This document shows, piece after piece, positions 7,388 to 15,388 of a stretch of DNA of 18,756 bases. Below the pieces are notes generated by a model. It was not told the origin of the DNA, searched no databases, and worked only from the letters and a program-made list of their open reading frames with translations. The DNA lies in NCBI GenBank assembly GCA_902803455.1, contig CADCQC010000195.1, positions 1-18,756 on the forward strand. The letters run 5' to 3'. Both the position numbers and the translations under genes were made by a program. Within the stretch, counting starts at the first letter, position 1. Every line of letters starts with the position of its first letter. Source of the stretch: an uncultured Prevotellaceae bacterium (GTDB lineage: Bacteria; Bacteroidota; Bacteroidia; Bacteroidales; Bacteroidaceae).

Positions 7388-9601
7388 TTATAATGCGATG
7401 AGAGATACGGCGAATCCACCTCCAGGAGCCTCTTTAAGCTTCAGCACGTCGCCTTTTTTGACCTTTTTCTTAGTGATGGTATAAGCCTTTGGATTTTTCT
7501 CGTAGTGAGCGTCCTTAGCATCAGCATAGATGGTGCACGCATATTTTTTCCCCTTGTCGAGGAAGTCAAGTTTCACCACGCTGTCGTGGCCGTTCTCGTC
7601 ACACTTTCCGCCGATGAACCAGTTGTCTGTTCCTTTAGCCTTACGCGCCACGGTGATATAGTCGGCCGGTTCCGCCTCAAGGTATTTGGAGTCATCCCAG
7701 TCTACCGCCACGTCGCGGATGAACTGGAATGCGTCATCATACCGCTCATAGTTTTCGGGGAGGTCGGCCGCCATCTGCAGCGGACTATACATCGTCACAT
7801 AGAGTGCGAGTTGTCCGACGATGGTGGTATGCACGAAGTTGGGGTTGCTGCTCCATGTAGACAGTTGTGTCTCGAGGATTCCCGGTGTGTAGTCCATCGG
7901 TCCGCCCTGCAGTCTTGTGAACGGCAGGATGACGGTATGATCGGGCCTGCTACCACCAAAAGCCTCATACTCAGTGCCTCTTGCACTCTCATTACCCACA
8001 AGGTTGGGATAGGTACGGCACAGACCTGTTGGTCTGACCGCCTCATGAGCATTGACCATGACATGGTGCTTTGCGGCCTCTTGGATGCAATAGAGATAGT
8101 GGTTGTTCATCGACTGTGAGTAGTGATGGTCGCCACGTGGGATGATATCGCCCACATACCCGCTCTTTACGGCATCATAGCCATATTTGTTCATCAGGTT
8201 ATAGGCATTCTCCATGTGCCGCTCATAATTCTGCGTCGATGAAGAAGTCTCGTGATGCATCAGCAGTTTTACGCCTTTGCTGTGTGCATAGTCATTGAGC
8301 ATCTTGATGTCGAAGTCGGGATAAGGTGTCACGAAATCGAAGACATCCCGTTTCCACATATTTGCCCAGTCTTCCCATCCGACGTTCCATCCTTCGACGA
8401 GCACCTCATCGAGTCCGTTTTTGGCAGCGAAATCGATATAGCGTTTCACTTTCTCGTTGTTGGCGGCATGCCTTCCATTCGGTTTCACCTTCTGCCAATC
8501 AATCTGATCAAGTTTGATCGAGGGATAATCATCCGTGTAGTTCCAACTGCTTTTGCCTACGATCATCTCCCACCATACGCCACAATATTTGACAGGATGG
8601 ATCCACGAAGTGTCTTCGATCTTACATGGTTCGTTGAGATTGAGGATCAGGTTGGAAGAGAGCATGTCTCGGGCGTCGTCGCTCACCATGATGGTGCGCC
8701 ACGGAGACTGGCATGGGGTCTGCATGGCCCCTTTCAGTCCTGTGGCATCAGGTGTAAGGTGGCTGACGAACGTCAGTGGTGCTGGGAGCGGATAAGGTGA
8801 AGGCTGCGGATTGGGCGTATAGGCATTGCTTCCTCCTCCGAGTTGTTCTGTGAGATGCTGTGTCTGTGCATCGACCAATTCGAGGTGCATAGTGGCATAA
8901 TCGACACAAGCAGCCTCATGGATATTGATATACAGTCCGTCATCACTCTTCATCTGAAGAGAAGTCTGCACGCCTGTCTCAGAGAAGACGGCCACAGAAG
9001 AGTTGCCCCAATTGACAGCATGTTTCATCCTCTCACGTATCTCAGAGAGTCGGGTCTGTTGTGTCTCCTGCTCCTGCGTGTCATAGTCACCCGACAACCA
9101 CCATGCGATATGATCGCCAGCCATGGCAAACTCCGTATGCTCCTCCTTGATCAGGAAGTAATTGAGTTCGCGCTGCTGGGGGAATTCATAGCGCAGTCCG
9201 ATGCCATCATTATATACCCGGAATCGGATGGTGATTCTTCTGTTGTGCTCGTTCTGCAGCAGCATCACAGCCAATTCATTATAATGGTTGCGGATGGTAG
9301 CGGTCTCACCCCATACCGGCTTCCAAGTCTCATCAAAGGTAGTTGTCGTTGTTTTCTCGATAGAGAATCCCTCCATCAGGTCAGTCTCGTTGAGTCCTTT
9401 GCTGGCATGTTTGTCTTTAGCCAGTTCAAGTCCCAGCCGGCTGGGTCTCACTACCTCGTGGCCTTTATAAGTAAGGCTATAGGTGGGTCTTCCGTTGTCA
9501 AGAGAGAAGTTGAGCACGACATTTCCGTCGGGCGATTTGAGGGTCTGTGCCGCAACCATGAGAGGCAGCAGCAAAGCGAAAAGGAAACTTGTTGTTCTCA
9601 T
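7388..9601 (-). CDS. susB: GH97 alpha-glucosidase, SusB-type (inverting), exported
   Basis: A 737-residue glycoside hydrolase of family 97, which releases glucose from maltooligosaccharides in the periplasm. The start at 9601 gives a clean signal peptide (MRTTSFLFALLLPLMVAAQ). The open frame continues 176 codons upstream but overlaps malQ and has no family similarity there. Domains: N-terminal beta-sandwich to about 300, barrel with KPNG-RHAAN and WNVGWEDW, then a C-terminal beta domain. From memory the Bacteroides SusB key residues are Glu439, Glu508 and Glu532; here Glu451 (MHHETS), Glu520 (NAHEAVRPTG) and Glu544 (RGTEYE) sit at a constant +12 offset, which supports the inverting subtype. 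The offset fits a proline-rich insertion at about residues 261-276. It is 55 bases after malQ and 36 bases before the pullulanase, on the same strand. Confidence 0.95.
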   Translation of the reverse strand: MRTTSFLFALLLPLMVAAQTLKSPDGNVVLNFSLDNGRPTYSLTYKGHEVVRPSRLGLELAKDKHASKGLNETDLMEGFSIEKTTTTTFDETWKPVWGETATIRNHYNELAVMLLQNEHNRRITIRFRVYNDGIGLRYEFPQQRELNYFLIKEEHTEFAMAGDHIAWWLSGDYDTQEQETQQTRLSEIRERMKHAVNWGNSSVAVFSETGVQTSLQMKSDDGLYINIHEAACVDYATMHLELVDAQTQHLTEQLGGGSNAYTPNPQPSPYPLPAPLTFVSHLTPDATGLKGAMQTPCQSPWRTIMVSDDARDMLSSNLILNLNEPCKIEDTSWIHPVKYCGVWWEMIVGKSSWNYTDDYPSIKLDQIDWQKVKPNGRHAANNEKVKRYIDFAAKNGLDEVLVEGWNVGWEDWANMWKRDVFDFVTPYPDFDIKMLNDYAHSKGVKLLMHHETSSSTQNYERHMENAYNLMNKYGYDAVKSGYVGDIIPRGDHHYSQSMNNHYLYCIQEAAKHHVMVNAHEAVRPTGLCRTYPNLVGNESARGTEYEAFGGSRPDHTVILPFTRLQGGPMDYTPGILETQLSTWSSNPNFVHTTIVGQLALYVTMYSPLQMAADLPENYERYDDAFQFIRDVAVDWDDSKYLEAEPADYITVARKAKGTDNWFIGGKCDENGHDSVVKLDFLDKGKKYACTIYADAKDAHYEKNPKAYTITKKKVKKGDVLKLKEAPGGGFAVSLIAL

Positions 9602-9656
9602 TGTAGTCGTCGTGTGAGTTAAGTGAATAGAGATGGTATAGGCATGACAGGTGTTG

Positions 9657-12353
9657 TCACGATCTACCGCTTTGGGAGACAAGTTCCGCGATGTTGTTGC
9701 AGAATTTCTCATCTGCCAGCAGTTGTTCGATGGTGAGGTGCATTCTGTACCGCCAATAGTGCCGCGGGTTGGCAGGAATGTTGATTCGCTCTGCGTTGGG
9801 GTCAGCGAGTCTGATACGCTCATCGATGGCGAGCCAGTCCTGGATGGAGATGACGCACAGCATCGAGGGACAGGTGAGATGCCGCGAGATAATGTCGCGT
9901 GCGAGCCATCCCGGCAGAGGATGAGGTGCCTCACCTGATCTGTAAAGCATGGTGTTGTAGTATTCCTGTGTGCGCCCAAGATCTTCATCCCACCACTGTC
10001 TGAGTGTGGGCATGTCATGGCTGGAGATGGTGCAGACGGAGCGGTAGGGGTTGCGTGAGAGGTGTCCGAATCTGACGGTAGGATCCTTTGGCATGGACTG
10101 CAGTTCAAGGCTGAGGATTCGCAACTCATTCATCACCCAAGGCACGCAGTCGGGCACCATACCGAGATCCTCGGCACAGACGAGCATACGTGTTGCCTCA
10201 ACGAGGCGTGGCAGTTTACGCATGGCCTCCTCATACCAGAATTGGTTGTTGCGACGGTAGAAATAATCGTCATAGAGCCTGTTGAAGACCACTTTCTCAT
10301 GGTCGGGCAAGGCCTCGTAGATGAAGTCGTGCTGCACGGCGATGCGTGGGTGGAACTTGTCGGGGTCGCGGTGGTCTTTGACGAAGAGCACATCACTGAT
10401 GAGGGCGTAGAGTCCATCACGCAACGCAATACTTTCCGGGTCTTTCTTCCCCTCAAAAGCCTTCTCCACCTTCCGCTGTGTGTCGTACTCCGGTCTCATG
10501 CGGTAGAAGCCGCTGCCCCGTGGCTCAACATACTGTTCCCTCACCTTGTCGGCTTGTTGGGCGAAGATTTTATCAATGACATTGTCGGTGATGAAGGGTT
10601 CGAGGAAGGCTTCGCCTCTGAAGGGCAGTCCATAGTTCTCGATTTCTTCTTTGGTCATGGCGAGAGCGGGTGAGAACTGTCCGAGGAGTCCGTGAACAGA
10701 GTGGATGGGTATTTCCCAAATGCGGAAGAAGCCGAGGACATGGTCGATGCGGTAAGCATCGAAGAAATGGGCCATATTGGAGAATCGCCTTACCCACCAT
10801 TTACAGCCGTCATCAAGCATGGCCTGCCAGTTGTAGGTAGGGAATCCCCAGTTCTGCCCATTGGCGGAAAAGTCATCGGGTGGTGCTCCCGCCTGTCCGT
10901 TGAGGTTGAAGTATCGTGGTTCCTGCCACACGTCACATCCATATCTGTTGACTCCGATGGGGATATCGCCTTTGAGGATAACACCTTTCTGGCGTGCATA
11001 GTCGTGAACGCCCTGCATCTGGCTGTTGAGCACGAACTGCACATAATAGTAGAACGCCACCTCTTTGTAGGCTTTGTTGCGCGGTGAGGTGAGGGTGTGC
11101 CTGTCGTTCTCATCCCAGGTGTTGTGGTCGGGCCAGAGGTTGAAGTCTGCCGTGCCATAGCGGTCACGCAGTGTGCAGTACTGTGCATAGGGCACGAGCC
11201 ACTGTTTATTGTCGCCGAAGAATTGTTTGAAAGCAGTCGAGGTAAGGACGCTCTTCCCCTCCTGCGCAAAGATGATCTTCAGGTATTCGGCTTTAGCGCT
11301 GTTGACACGTTCATAGTCGATTTGCGGTAATGCGTTGAGTTCCTGCCTGAGCTGTTCCATCTCCTGACGTTTCTCTTCGTCGGCGATGGGTGGCAGCGCA
11401 TTGAGGTCGGCATACTGGGGATGAAGGGCGAAGATGCTGATGCTGTTGTAGGGATAAGAGTCGGTCCAGGAATGGGTGGTGGTGGTGTCGTTGATGGGGA
11501 GAATTTGGAGCAGTCTCTGCCCGGTGCGCGCTACCCAATCCACCATCATTTTGAGGTCGCCGAAGTCGCCCACGCCGAAACTGTTGTTGGAGCGCAGCGA
11601 GAAGACAGGCACCAGTGTTCCGGCGCTCTTCACGTCGTAGATATCGAAATGCGCCTCAGGGAGTTCATAAACAATGATGTCATAGTCGTTCATCTCAGGG
11701 ATGTCAAGGATGCGGTTGGCTCCCTTCTCCCAGACGGGTGTGACGTCAACCACCTCATCAAAGATGAGGAATTTCAATTCGACACGTTTGCCTCCGAGCT
11801 GTGTGGCGTCGATATCCACCATCCACTCATTGTAGTTGTGCTCCACCATAGGAAGAACATTGGACAATTGCCATGCCCCGAGGAGAGGGTCGCTGCCGAC
11901 GAGGACTAAATGCTCGTTGATGCGCAACTGTGGCGCCCTCACTTTGAGTCTCACTGTTTTCACAAAAGCATGCTTTGGGGGGATGAACCGCTCATGGCGA
12001 TTGATACAGTCGGTGTATGCCGAACTATATAGATAGGCATTGTCGGGGATGTCGGTCCAGTGATCATAGATGATGTATCGCTCAGCTCTGGTTGCTACAG
12101 TTTCGAGACGGTGTGTTTCGAGTGTCCACTCGGTCCTTACAACCTTGCCGTCTTTGACAACGCTGTAGAAGTAGTCGAAGTGGATTCCAGCCTTTAAGAC
12201 ATCATTCATCACGAAGGTCCATCGTGTACCGTCGGATGTGGTCATTTGACATGGTGTGGTGTAGCGTTCACCATCGTGCTCTGGACTGACGATATTAAGT
12301 ACAAGTTCCTCGCCAAAATTTGTCCGGTAGTCAATATGAAAATAAAGGTTCAT
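9657..12353 (-). CDS. malQ: 4-alpha-glucanotransferase (amylomaltase), DPE2-type with two starch-binding domains and GH77
   Basis: An 898-residue cytoplasmic enzyme (no signal peptide) that transfers glucosyl or maltosyl units between alpha-1,4-glucans, allowing maltose and short maltodextrins to be recycled to glucose and longer chains. Two CBM20-like modules occupy about residues 1-95 and 128-222; the second has the clear CBM20 pattern LVGSDPLLGAW. The GH77 domain follows from about 243, starting GTLVPVFSLRS. Catalytic residues visible: Asp537 in YRIDHVLGFF, Glu728 in CAEDLG, Asp780 in SSHDMPTLRQWW. An insertion in the GH77 domain is typical of the DPE2 group, as opposed to the shorter (about 500-residue) bacterial MalQ. 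Plant DPE2 acts on maltose with a heteroglycan acceptor; the acceptor here is unknown. The gene lies between SemiSWEET (51 bases) and GH97 (55 bases) in the same orientation. Confidence 0.96.
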   Translation of the reverse strand: MNLYFHIDYRTNFGEELVLNIVSPEHDGERYTTPCQMTTSDGTRWTFVMNDVLKAGIHFDYFYSVVKDGKVVRTEWTLETHRLETVATRAERYIIYDHWTDIPDNAYLYSSAYTDCINRHERFIPPKHAFVKTVRLKVRAPQLRINEHLVLVGSDPLLGAWQLSNVLPMVEHNYNEWMVDIDATQLGGKRVELKFLIFDEVVDVTPVWEKGANRILDIPEMNDYDIIVYELPEAHFDIYDVKSAGTLVPVFSLRSNNSFGVGDFGDLKMMVDWVARTGQRLLQILPINDTTTTHSWTDSYPYNSISIFALHPQYADLNALPPIADEEKRQEMEQLRQELNALPQIDYERVNSAKAEYLKIIFAQEGKSVLTSTAFKQFFGDNKQWLVPYAQYCTLRDRYGTADFNLWPDHNTWDENDRHTLTSPRNKAYKEVAFYYYVQFVLNSQMQGVHDYARQKGVILKGDIPIGVNRYGCDVWQEPRYFNLNGQAGAPPDDFSANGQNWGFPTYNWQAMLDDGCKWWVRRFSNMAHFFDAYRIDHVLGFFRIWEIPIHSVHGLLGQFSPALAMTKEEIENYGLPFRGEAFLEPFITDNVIDKIFAQQADKVREQYVEPRGSGFYRMRPEYDTQRKVEKAFEGKKDPESIALRDGLYALISDVLFVKDHRDPDKFHPRIAVQHDFIYEALPDHEKVVFNRLYDDYFYRRNNQFWYEEAMRKLPRLVEATRMLVCAEDLGMVPDCVPWVMNELRILSLELQSMPKDPTVRFGHLSRNPYRSVCTISSHDMPTLRQWWDEDLGRTQEYYNTMLYRSGEAPHPLPGWLARDIISRHLTCPSMLCVISIQDWLAIDERIRLADPNAERINIPANPRHYWRYRMHLTIEQLLADEKFCNNIAELVSQSGRS

Positions 12354-12404
12354 AATGAAAAAAGGTTTAAAAGGTTCAAAGGAAAGGCTATCAATCCCAC
12401 TTAA

Positions 12405-12692
12405 TTATTTCTTTTTGAAATAGTCATTATATATTTTGATGCTGAAAATGATAATACTGCTGACAGAGGTAATGAGGTTGGTCACAAAAAGGGCCCACAG
12501 GATGTCTGGCTTATGCAGAATACCTTGGAGCATAAAACATAGGCTTCCGATACCCATCATGAGGAAAGTGGGCAAGGCTATACCATCCGTGTTCCGCGTG
12601 CGCATGGTTTTGATGGCTTGTGGAAGATAGCCCAGTATCATCGTAATACTGGCCATCCAGCCTAATAATTCAAAAAATACTCCTTGTTCCAT
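12405..12692 (-). CDS. SemiSWEET sugar transporter (MtN3/PQ-loop family)
   Basis: A 95-residue, three-helix membrane protein of the SemiSWEET group; two copies form one bidirectional sugar uniporter. The three hydrophobic segments are at about residues 6-26, 40-58 and 65-86. The PQ motif is in helix 1 (GYLPQ, 21-25), followed by the basic/polar stretch IKTMRTRNTDGI, and the C-terminus is a short Lys-rich tail (YFKKK). Known SemiSWEETs carry glucose or sucrose down a gradient. It sits in the starch operon 68 bases after the transporter gene and 51 bases before malQ. Its job could be facilitated movement of glucose or maltose across the inner membrane, either uptake of glucose made by periplasmic GH97 or release of excess glucose; the direction cannot be told from sequence. 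Confidence 0.9.
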   Translation of the reverse strand: MEQGVFFELLGWMASITMILGYLPQAIKTMRTRNTDGIALPTFLMMGIGSLCFMLQGILHKPDILWALFVTNLITSVSSIIIFSIKIYNDYFKKK

Positions 12693-12760
12693 GACTAAAT
12701 ATGATTAGGAAGGTTATTTTGTTTGGCAATTATCATCTACCTTTTTGAAATCCCTCAGGT

Positions 12761-14062
12761 TCATTTCTTGTCCTTGATGAGGAACACACAGAATGAACCG
12801 ATGACAAGCAATACGGCAGAGACGAACATCATAGCAGACTGTGTGCCGCCGACGATTCCAAAGATGGTGCCGCCACATGCTGCAGCGATGATCTGAGGAA
12901 GACAGATGGCGCAGTTGAACAGTCCCAGATAGGCACCCATGTGGCCATAGCCCTGGAGGGCATTGGTGACCAGGGTGAACGGACAGGCAAGCATGGCAGC
13001 CCAGACACATCCGATAAGCACAAAGGGAATAATCTGCATATACTCGTTGGTGCAGAAGGGGATCAGTGCGAATCCCAGTGCGCCGAGCAGGATACTGACA
13101 CAGTAGGCAATCTTCATATTGCTGAATCGGGGTATCATAGTAGCCCAAACGACGGAACTCAAAGCCTGGATGGCATAGAGCACGCCTGTCCAGTTACGAG
13201 CGGTCTGATAGGCCGCTGTACCAGGATCATCGGTTTTCCAAACAGTCTCGGAAACTGCTCCCACGACGTAAGACCACATATAGAGCAAGGCAGCCCAACA
13301 GAAGAACTGTACGAGACTGACACGCCAGAAGTTCTTCGGCGCCCGTTTAAGTAAGGTAATCCAGTTGGCACTGTCCCTATTCTCTTCATTAACAGGGTTA
13401 TACTCACGATACTCCTGAGGAGTCCACTCTTTGACCTTCATCATCGTATATATAACGCAGACGATAAGTATGAGAGCACCGATGTAGAACGACCAGATGA
13501 CAGAGTCGGGTACGACTCCCTTGGGTGCCACGTTTTTTACGCCAATCCAAGTGAAGATGAAAGGGAAGAGGTATCCCATCACACTACCAGCGTTGCACAA
13601 AAACGACTGGATGCTATAGGCCTTTCCTTTCTGTTTTTCGTTCACCATGTCTCCCACCATCATCTTGAACGGCTGCATGGCCATATTGAGCGAGGTGTCG
13701 AGGAGCATCAGTGCCACGAGTCCAAAGATAAGTGCCATTTTAACGGTCATTCCGAAGGATCCGGCATTGGGTAGCAGGCACATGACCAACACGGCTAAAG
13801 TAGCACCGATGAACAGATATGGAATGCGCCTTCCGAAGCGGGTCCATGTTTTGTCACTCATTGATCCCACGATGGGTTGCACCACCATCCCCATCAGCGG
13901 CGGAAGAATCCAGAAATAACTGAGGTCATGAGGGTCTGCTCCAATGGTGTGGAAAATAGATGAGATATTTGCACTTTGCAAAGCGTATGCGATCTGTACG
14001 CCGAAAAAGCCGAAACTAAGGTTCCACAGCTTCCAAAAACTGAGATCGGGTTTTGTTTTCAT
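12761..14062 (-). CDS. Major-facilitator sugar transporter, GPH/SLC45-like (probable maltose or maltodextrin symporter)
   Basis: A 433-residue inner-membrane transporter with about 12 hydrophobic segments. The N-terminus (FWKLWNLSFGFFGVQIAYALQ at about 10-30) and the loop between helices 2 and 3 (VGSMSDKTWTRFGRRIPYL, about 65-83) are typical of the sucrose/maltose proton symporters of the SLC45/GPH type and include the conserved Asp and Arg-Arg of the facilitator signature. A longer hydrophilic central loop (about 205-240) separates the two six-helix halves. Placement directly after the regulator and before SemiSWEET and malQ suggests import of maltose or short maltodextrins into the cytoplasm for MalQ. 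It is 52 bases after lacI on the same strand with no obvious promoter or terminator between. The exact sugar is inferred from context. Confidence 0.88.
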   Translation of the reverse strand: MKTKPDLSFWKLWNLSFGFFGVQIAYALQSANISSIFHTIGADPHDLSYFWILPPLMGMVVQPIVGSMSDKTWTRFGRRIPYLFIGATLAVLVMCLLPNAGSFGMTVKMALIFGLVALMLLDTSLNMAMQPFKMMVGDMVNEKQKGKAYSIQSFLCNAGSVMGYLFPFIFTWIGVKNVAPKGVVPDSVIWSFYIGALILIVCVIYTMMKVKEWTPQEYREYNPVNEENRDSANWITLLKRAPKNFWRVSLVQFFCWAALLYMWSYVVGAVSETVWKTDDPGTAAYQTARNWTGVLYAIQALSSVVWATMIPRFSNMKIAYCVSILLGALGFALIPFCTNEYMQIIPFVLIGCVWAAMLACPFTLVTNALQGYGHMGAYLGLFNCAICLPQIIAAACGGTIFGIVGGTQSAMMFVSAVLLVIGSFCVFLIKDKK

Positions 14063-14114
14063 GATTGTATATATTGATGATTATTATGCTTTTTATATAG
14101 TATTGCGGATACAC

Positions 14115-15140
14115 CTATCGGGTGGTGCCGCGGACTATCAGCCTTGTGCGGACGACTCGCTTCTCCACCTTGTTGAGAGGCAGGATACCCTCCACCTGAC
14201 TGATCAGGATGTTGGCGGCCTCCTCTCCCACGACGACACCTCGCTGCTCAACAGTGGTGAGCATGGGATCACACGCAATGGCCCTCTCGCCGTTGGTGAA
14301 CCCGCAGATCGACACATCATCGGGAACATGAAGCCCCATTCGCTTGGCGGTATAAAGGATGCCGATAGCCGTATCATCATTGACGGCAAAAAAGGCATCG
14401 GGCCGGTCGGGCATCAGCAGCAGTTCGGGAGTGATCACCTCTGCGTCTGCCCTGTTGTCACAAAAGCGCATATATCGCTCATCTGCCGGAAGACCATGCC
14501 GCAACAGGGCATCGCGATAACCATTATATCGGTTTTTTGAGATTTCAAGTGACATGGAAGAGCCAAAATAAGCGATACGCTTGCAACCTGTCTCAATGAG
14601 ATGCGTCACGGCATTGAAGGCCCCCATATAATCGTCGACCACCACTCTACTGGTATTGATACCTGTACAGATGCGGTCGAAGAAGACCAATGGAACCCCC
14701 CATTCTATAAGACGTTGGAAATGGTCGTAATGTGCAGTGTCTTTTGCCTGCGACACGATGATGCCACACACCTTGTGCTCATAAAACGACTGGCAAATCC
14801 TTACCTCACGGTCGTAACGCTCATCGCTCTGCGCCACCATGATCTGATATCCCCTCGAGGAAGCCTCATCCTCGATGCCGCTGAGGATCGACGAGAAGTA
14901 GAAATGATTCAACTGGGGGATGATAACTCCGATAATGCGCGTGGGATGCTCGCGGCTGTGCCGCAAAGACTCTGCGATGGCATTGGGAGAGAAATGATGC
15001 TCTCGTGCATACGCCTTGATGGCCTCACGTCGCTCCACACTGATACGCGGGCTGTCCTTGAGAGCCCTTGACACCGTGGCCACCGACACACCCATGGCCT
15101 GTGCGATGTCCTTCATCGTGATGGGAATACGCTCATCCAT
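14115..15140 (-). CDS. LacI/GalR-family transcriptional regulator of the starch cluster
   Basis: A 341-residue DNA-binding regulator. The helix-turn-helix is at residues 9-29 (MKDIAQAMGVSVATVSRAL), with the recognition-helix pair Val-Ala typical of regulators that bind CG-centred palindromes. A hinge helix follows at about 53-62 (NAIAESLRHS). A periplasmic-binding-protein-like effector domain runs from about 66 to the end (RIIGVIIPQLNHFYFSSIL onwards). There is no leucine-heptad tail after RVVRTRLIVRGTTR, so a dimer is expected rather than the LacI tetramer. It is the first gene of the minus-strand operon, and a GCAAACGTTTGC palindrome lies 71 bases upstream of its ATG, with an identical one upstream of the amylase gene; autoregulation is therefore likely. 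The Bacteroides sus locus uses SusR instead. The effector is probably maltose or a maltodextrin (inference). Confidence 0.95.
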   Translation of the reverse strand: MDERIPITMKDIAQAMGVSVATVSRALKDSPRISVERREAIKAYAREHHFSPNAIAESLRHSREHPTRIIGVIIPQLNHFYFSSILSGIEDEASSRGYQIMVAQSDERYDREVRICQSFYEHKVCGIIVSQAKDTAHYDHFQRLIEWGVPLVFFDRICTGINTSRVVVDDYMGAFNAVTHLIETGCKRIAYFGSSMSLEISKNRYNGYRDALLRHGLPADERYMRFCDNRADAEVITPELLLMPDRPDAFFAVNDDTAIGILYTAKRMGLHVPDDVSICGFTNGERAIACDPMLTTVEQRGVVVGEEAANILISQVEGILPLNKVEKRVVRTRLIVRGTTR

Positions 15141-15147
15141 ATAGGTG

Positions 15148-15179
15148 CAAAGATATGAATTTTTTACAATTGTTGTTCT
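15148..15179 (-). promoter_or_regulatory. Candidate promoter of the lacI-led starch operon (Bacteroidota type)
   Basis: On the minus strand a perfect TAnnTTTG -7 box (TATCTTTG, 15155-15148) lies 7 bases before the lacI ATG. The -33 region does not carry the usual TTTG; it reads AGAACAA (15179-15173), ending 17 bases before the -7 box. The same AGAACAA at the same 17-base spacing is present in the amylase promoter. If the box is used, transcription would begin only a few bases before the ATG, giving an almost leaderless message. Exact start not determinable from sequence. Confidence 0.55.
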
Positions 15180-15210
15180 CTCACCTATTTATAAAAAGTA
15201 AAAAGGATGC

Positions 15211-15222
15211 GCAAACGTTTGC
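15211..15222. promoter_or_regulatory. LacI-family operator, copy 1 (upstream of lacI-type gene)
   Basis: Perfect 12-base palindrome GCAAACGTTTGC with the CG centre typical of LacI/GalR-family sites. Its centre is 71-82 bases upstream of the regulator's ATG region and exactly 65 bases from the centre of the -7 box. An identical site lies upstream of the amylase gene. Binding by the adjacent LacI-type protein is inferred from proximity and site type. Confidence 0.82.
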
Positions 15223-15290
15223 ATACCCATTAGAGGTGGTGGAACGAAGAGGGATGGAGAGATGGGCTACGACGAAATTGCAACCTACGG

Positions 15291-15332
15291 AAAACAGCCA
15301 TGGCTGCCGATGAATATTGGCGGCCATGGCTG
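15291..15332 (-). terminator. Rho-independent terminator of the alpha-amylase gene
   Basis: Two 14-base arms (15332-15319 and 15308-15295 on the minus strand) pair with a single G-T wobble around a 10-base loop; both arms contain CAGCCATGG. On the minus strand the stem is followed by TTTTCC (15294-15289). It starts 57 bases after the amylase stop, so the amylase message probably ends here and the lacI-led operon depends on its own promoter. Confidence 0.82.
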
Positions 15333-15388
15333 CTAATGGCGGGTGCTTGCCTCGTAATCAACACCGAGGAAGACGAGGGCTAAAACAG

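Noticed and set aside
9602..10129. 176-codon in-frame extension upstream of the GH97 gene, giving a possible 913-residue protein
   Set aside because: The extension overlaps the malQ coding region, its sequence is low-complexity Ser/Thr/Pro-rich without family similarity, and a proper signal peptide begins at the ATG at 9601.
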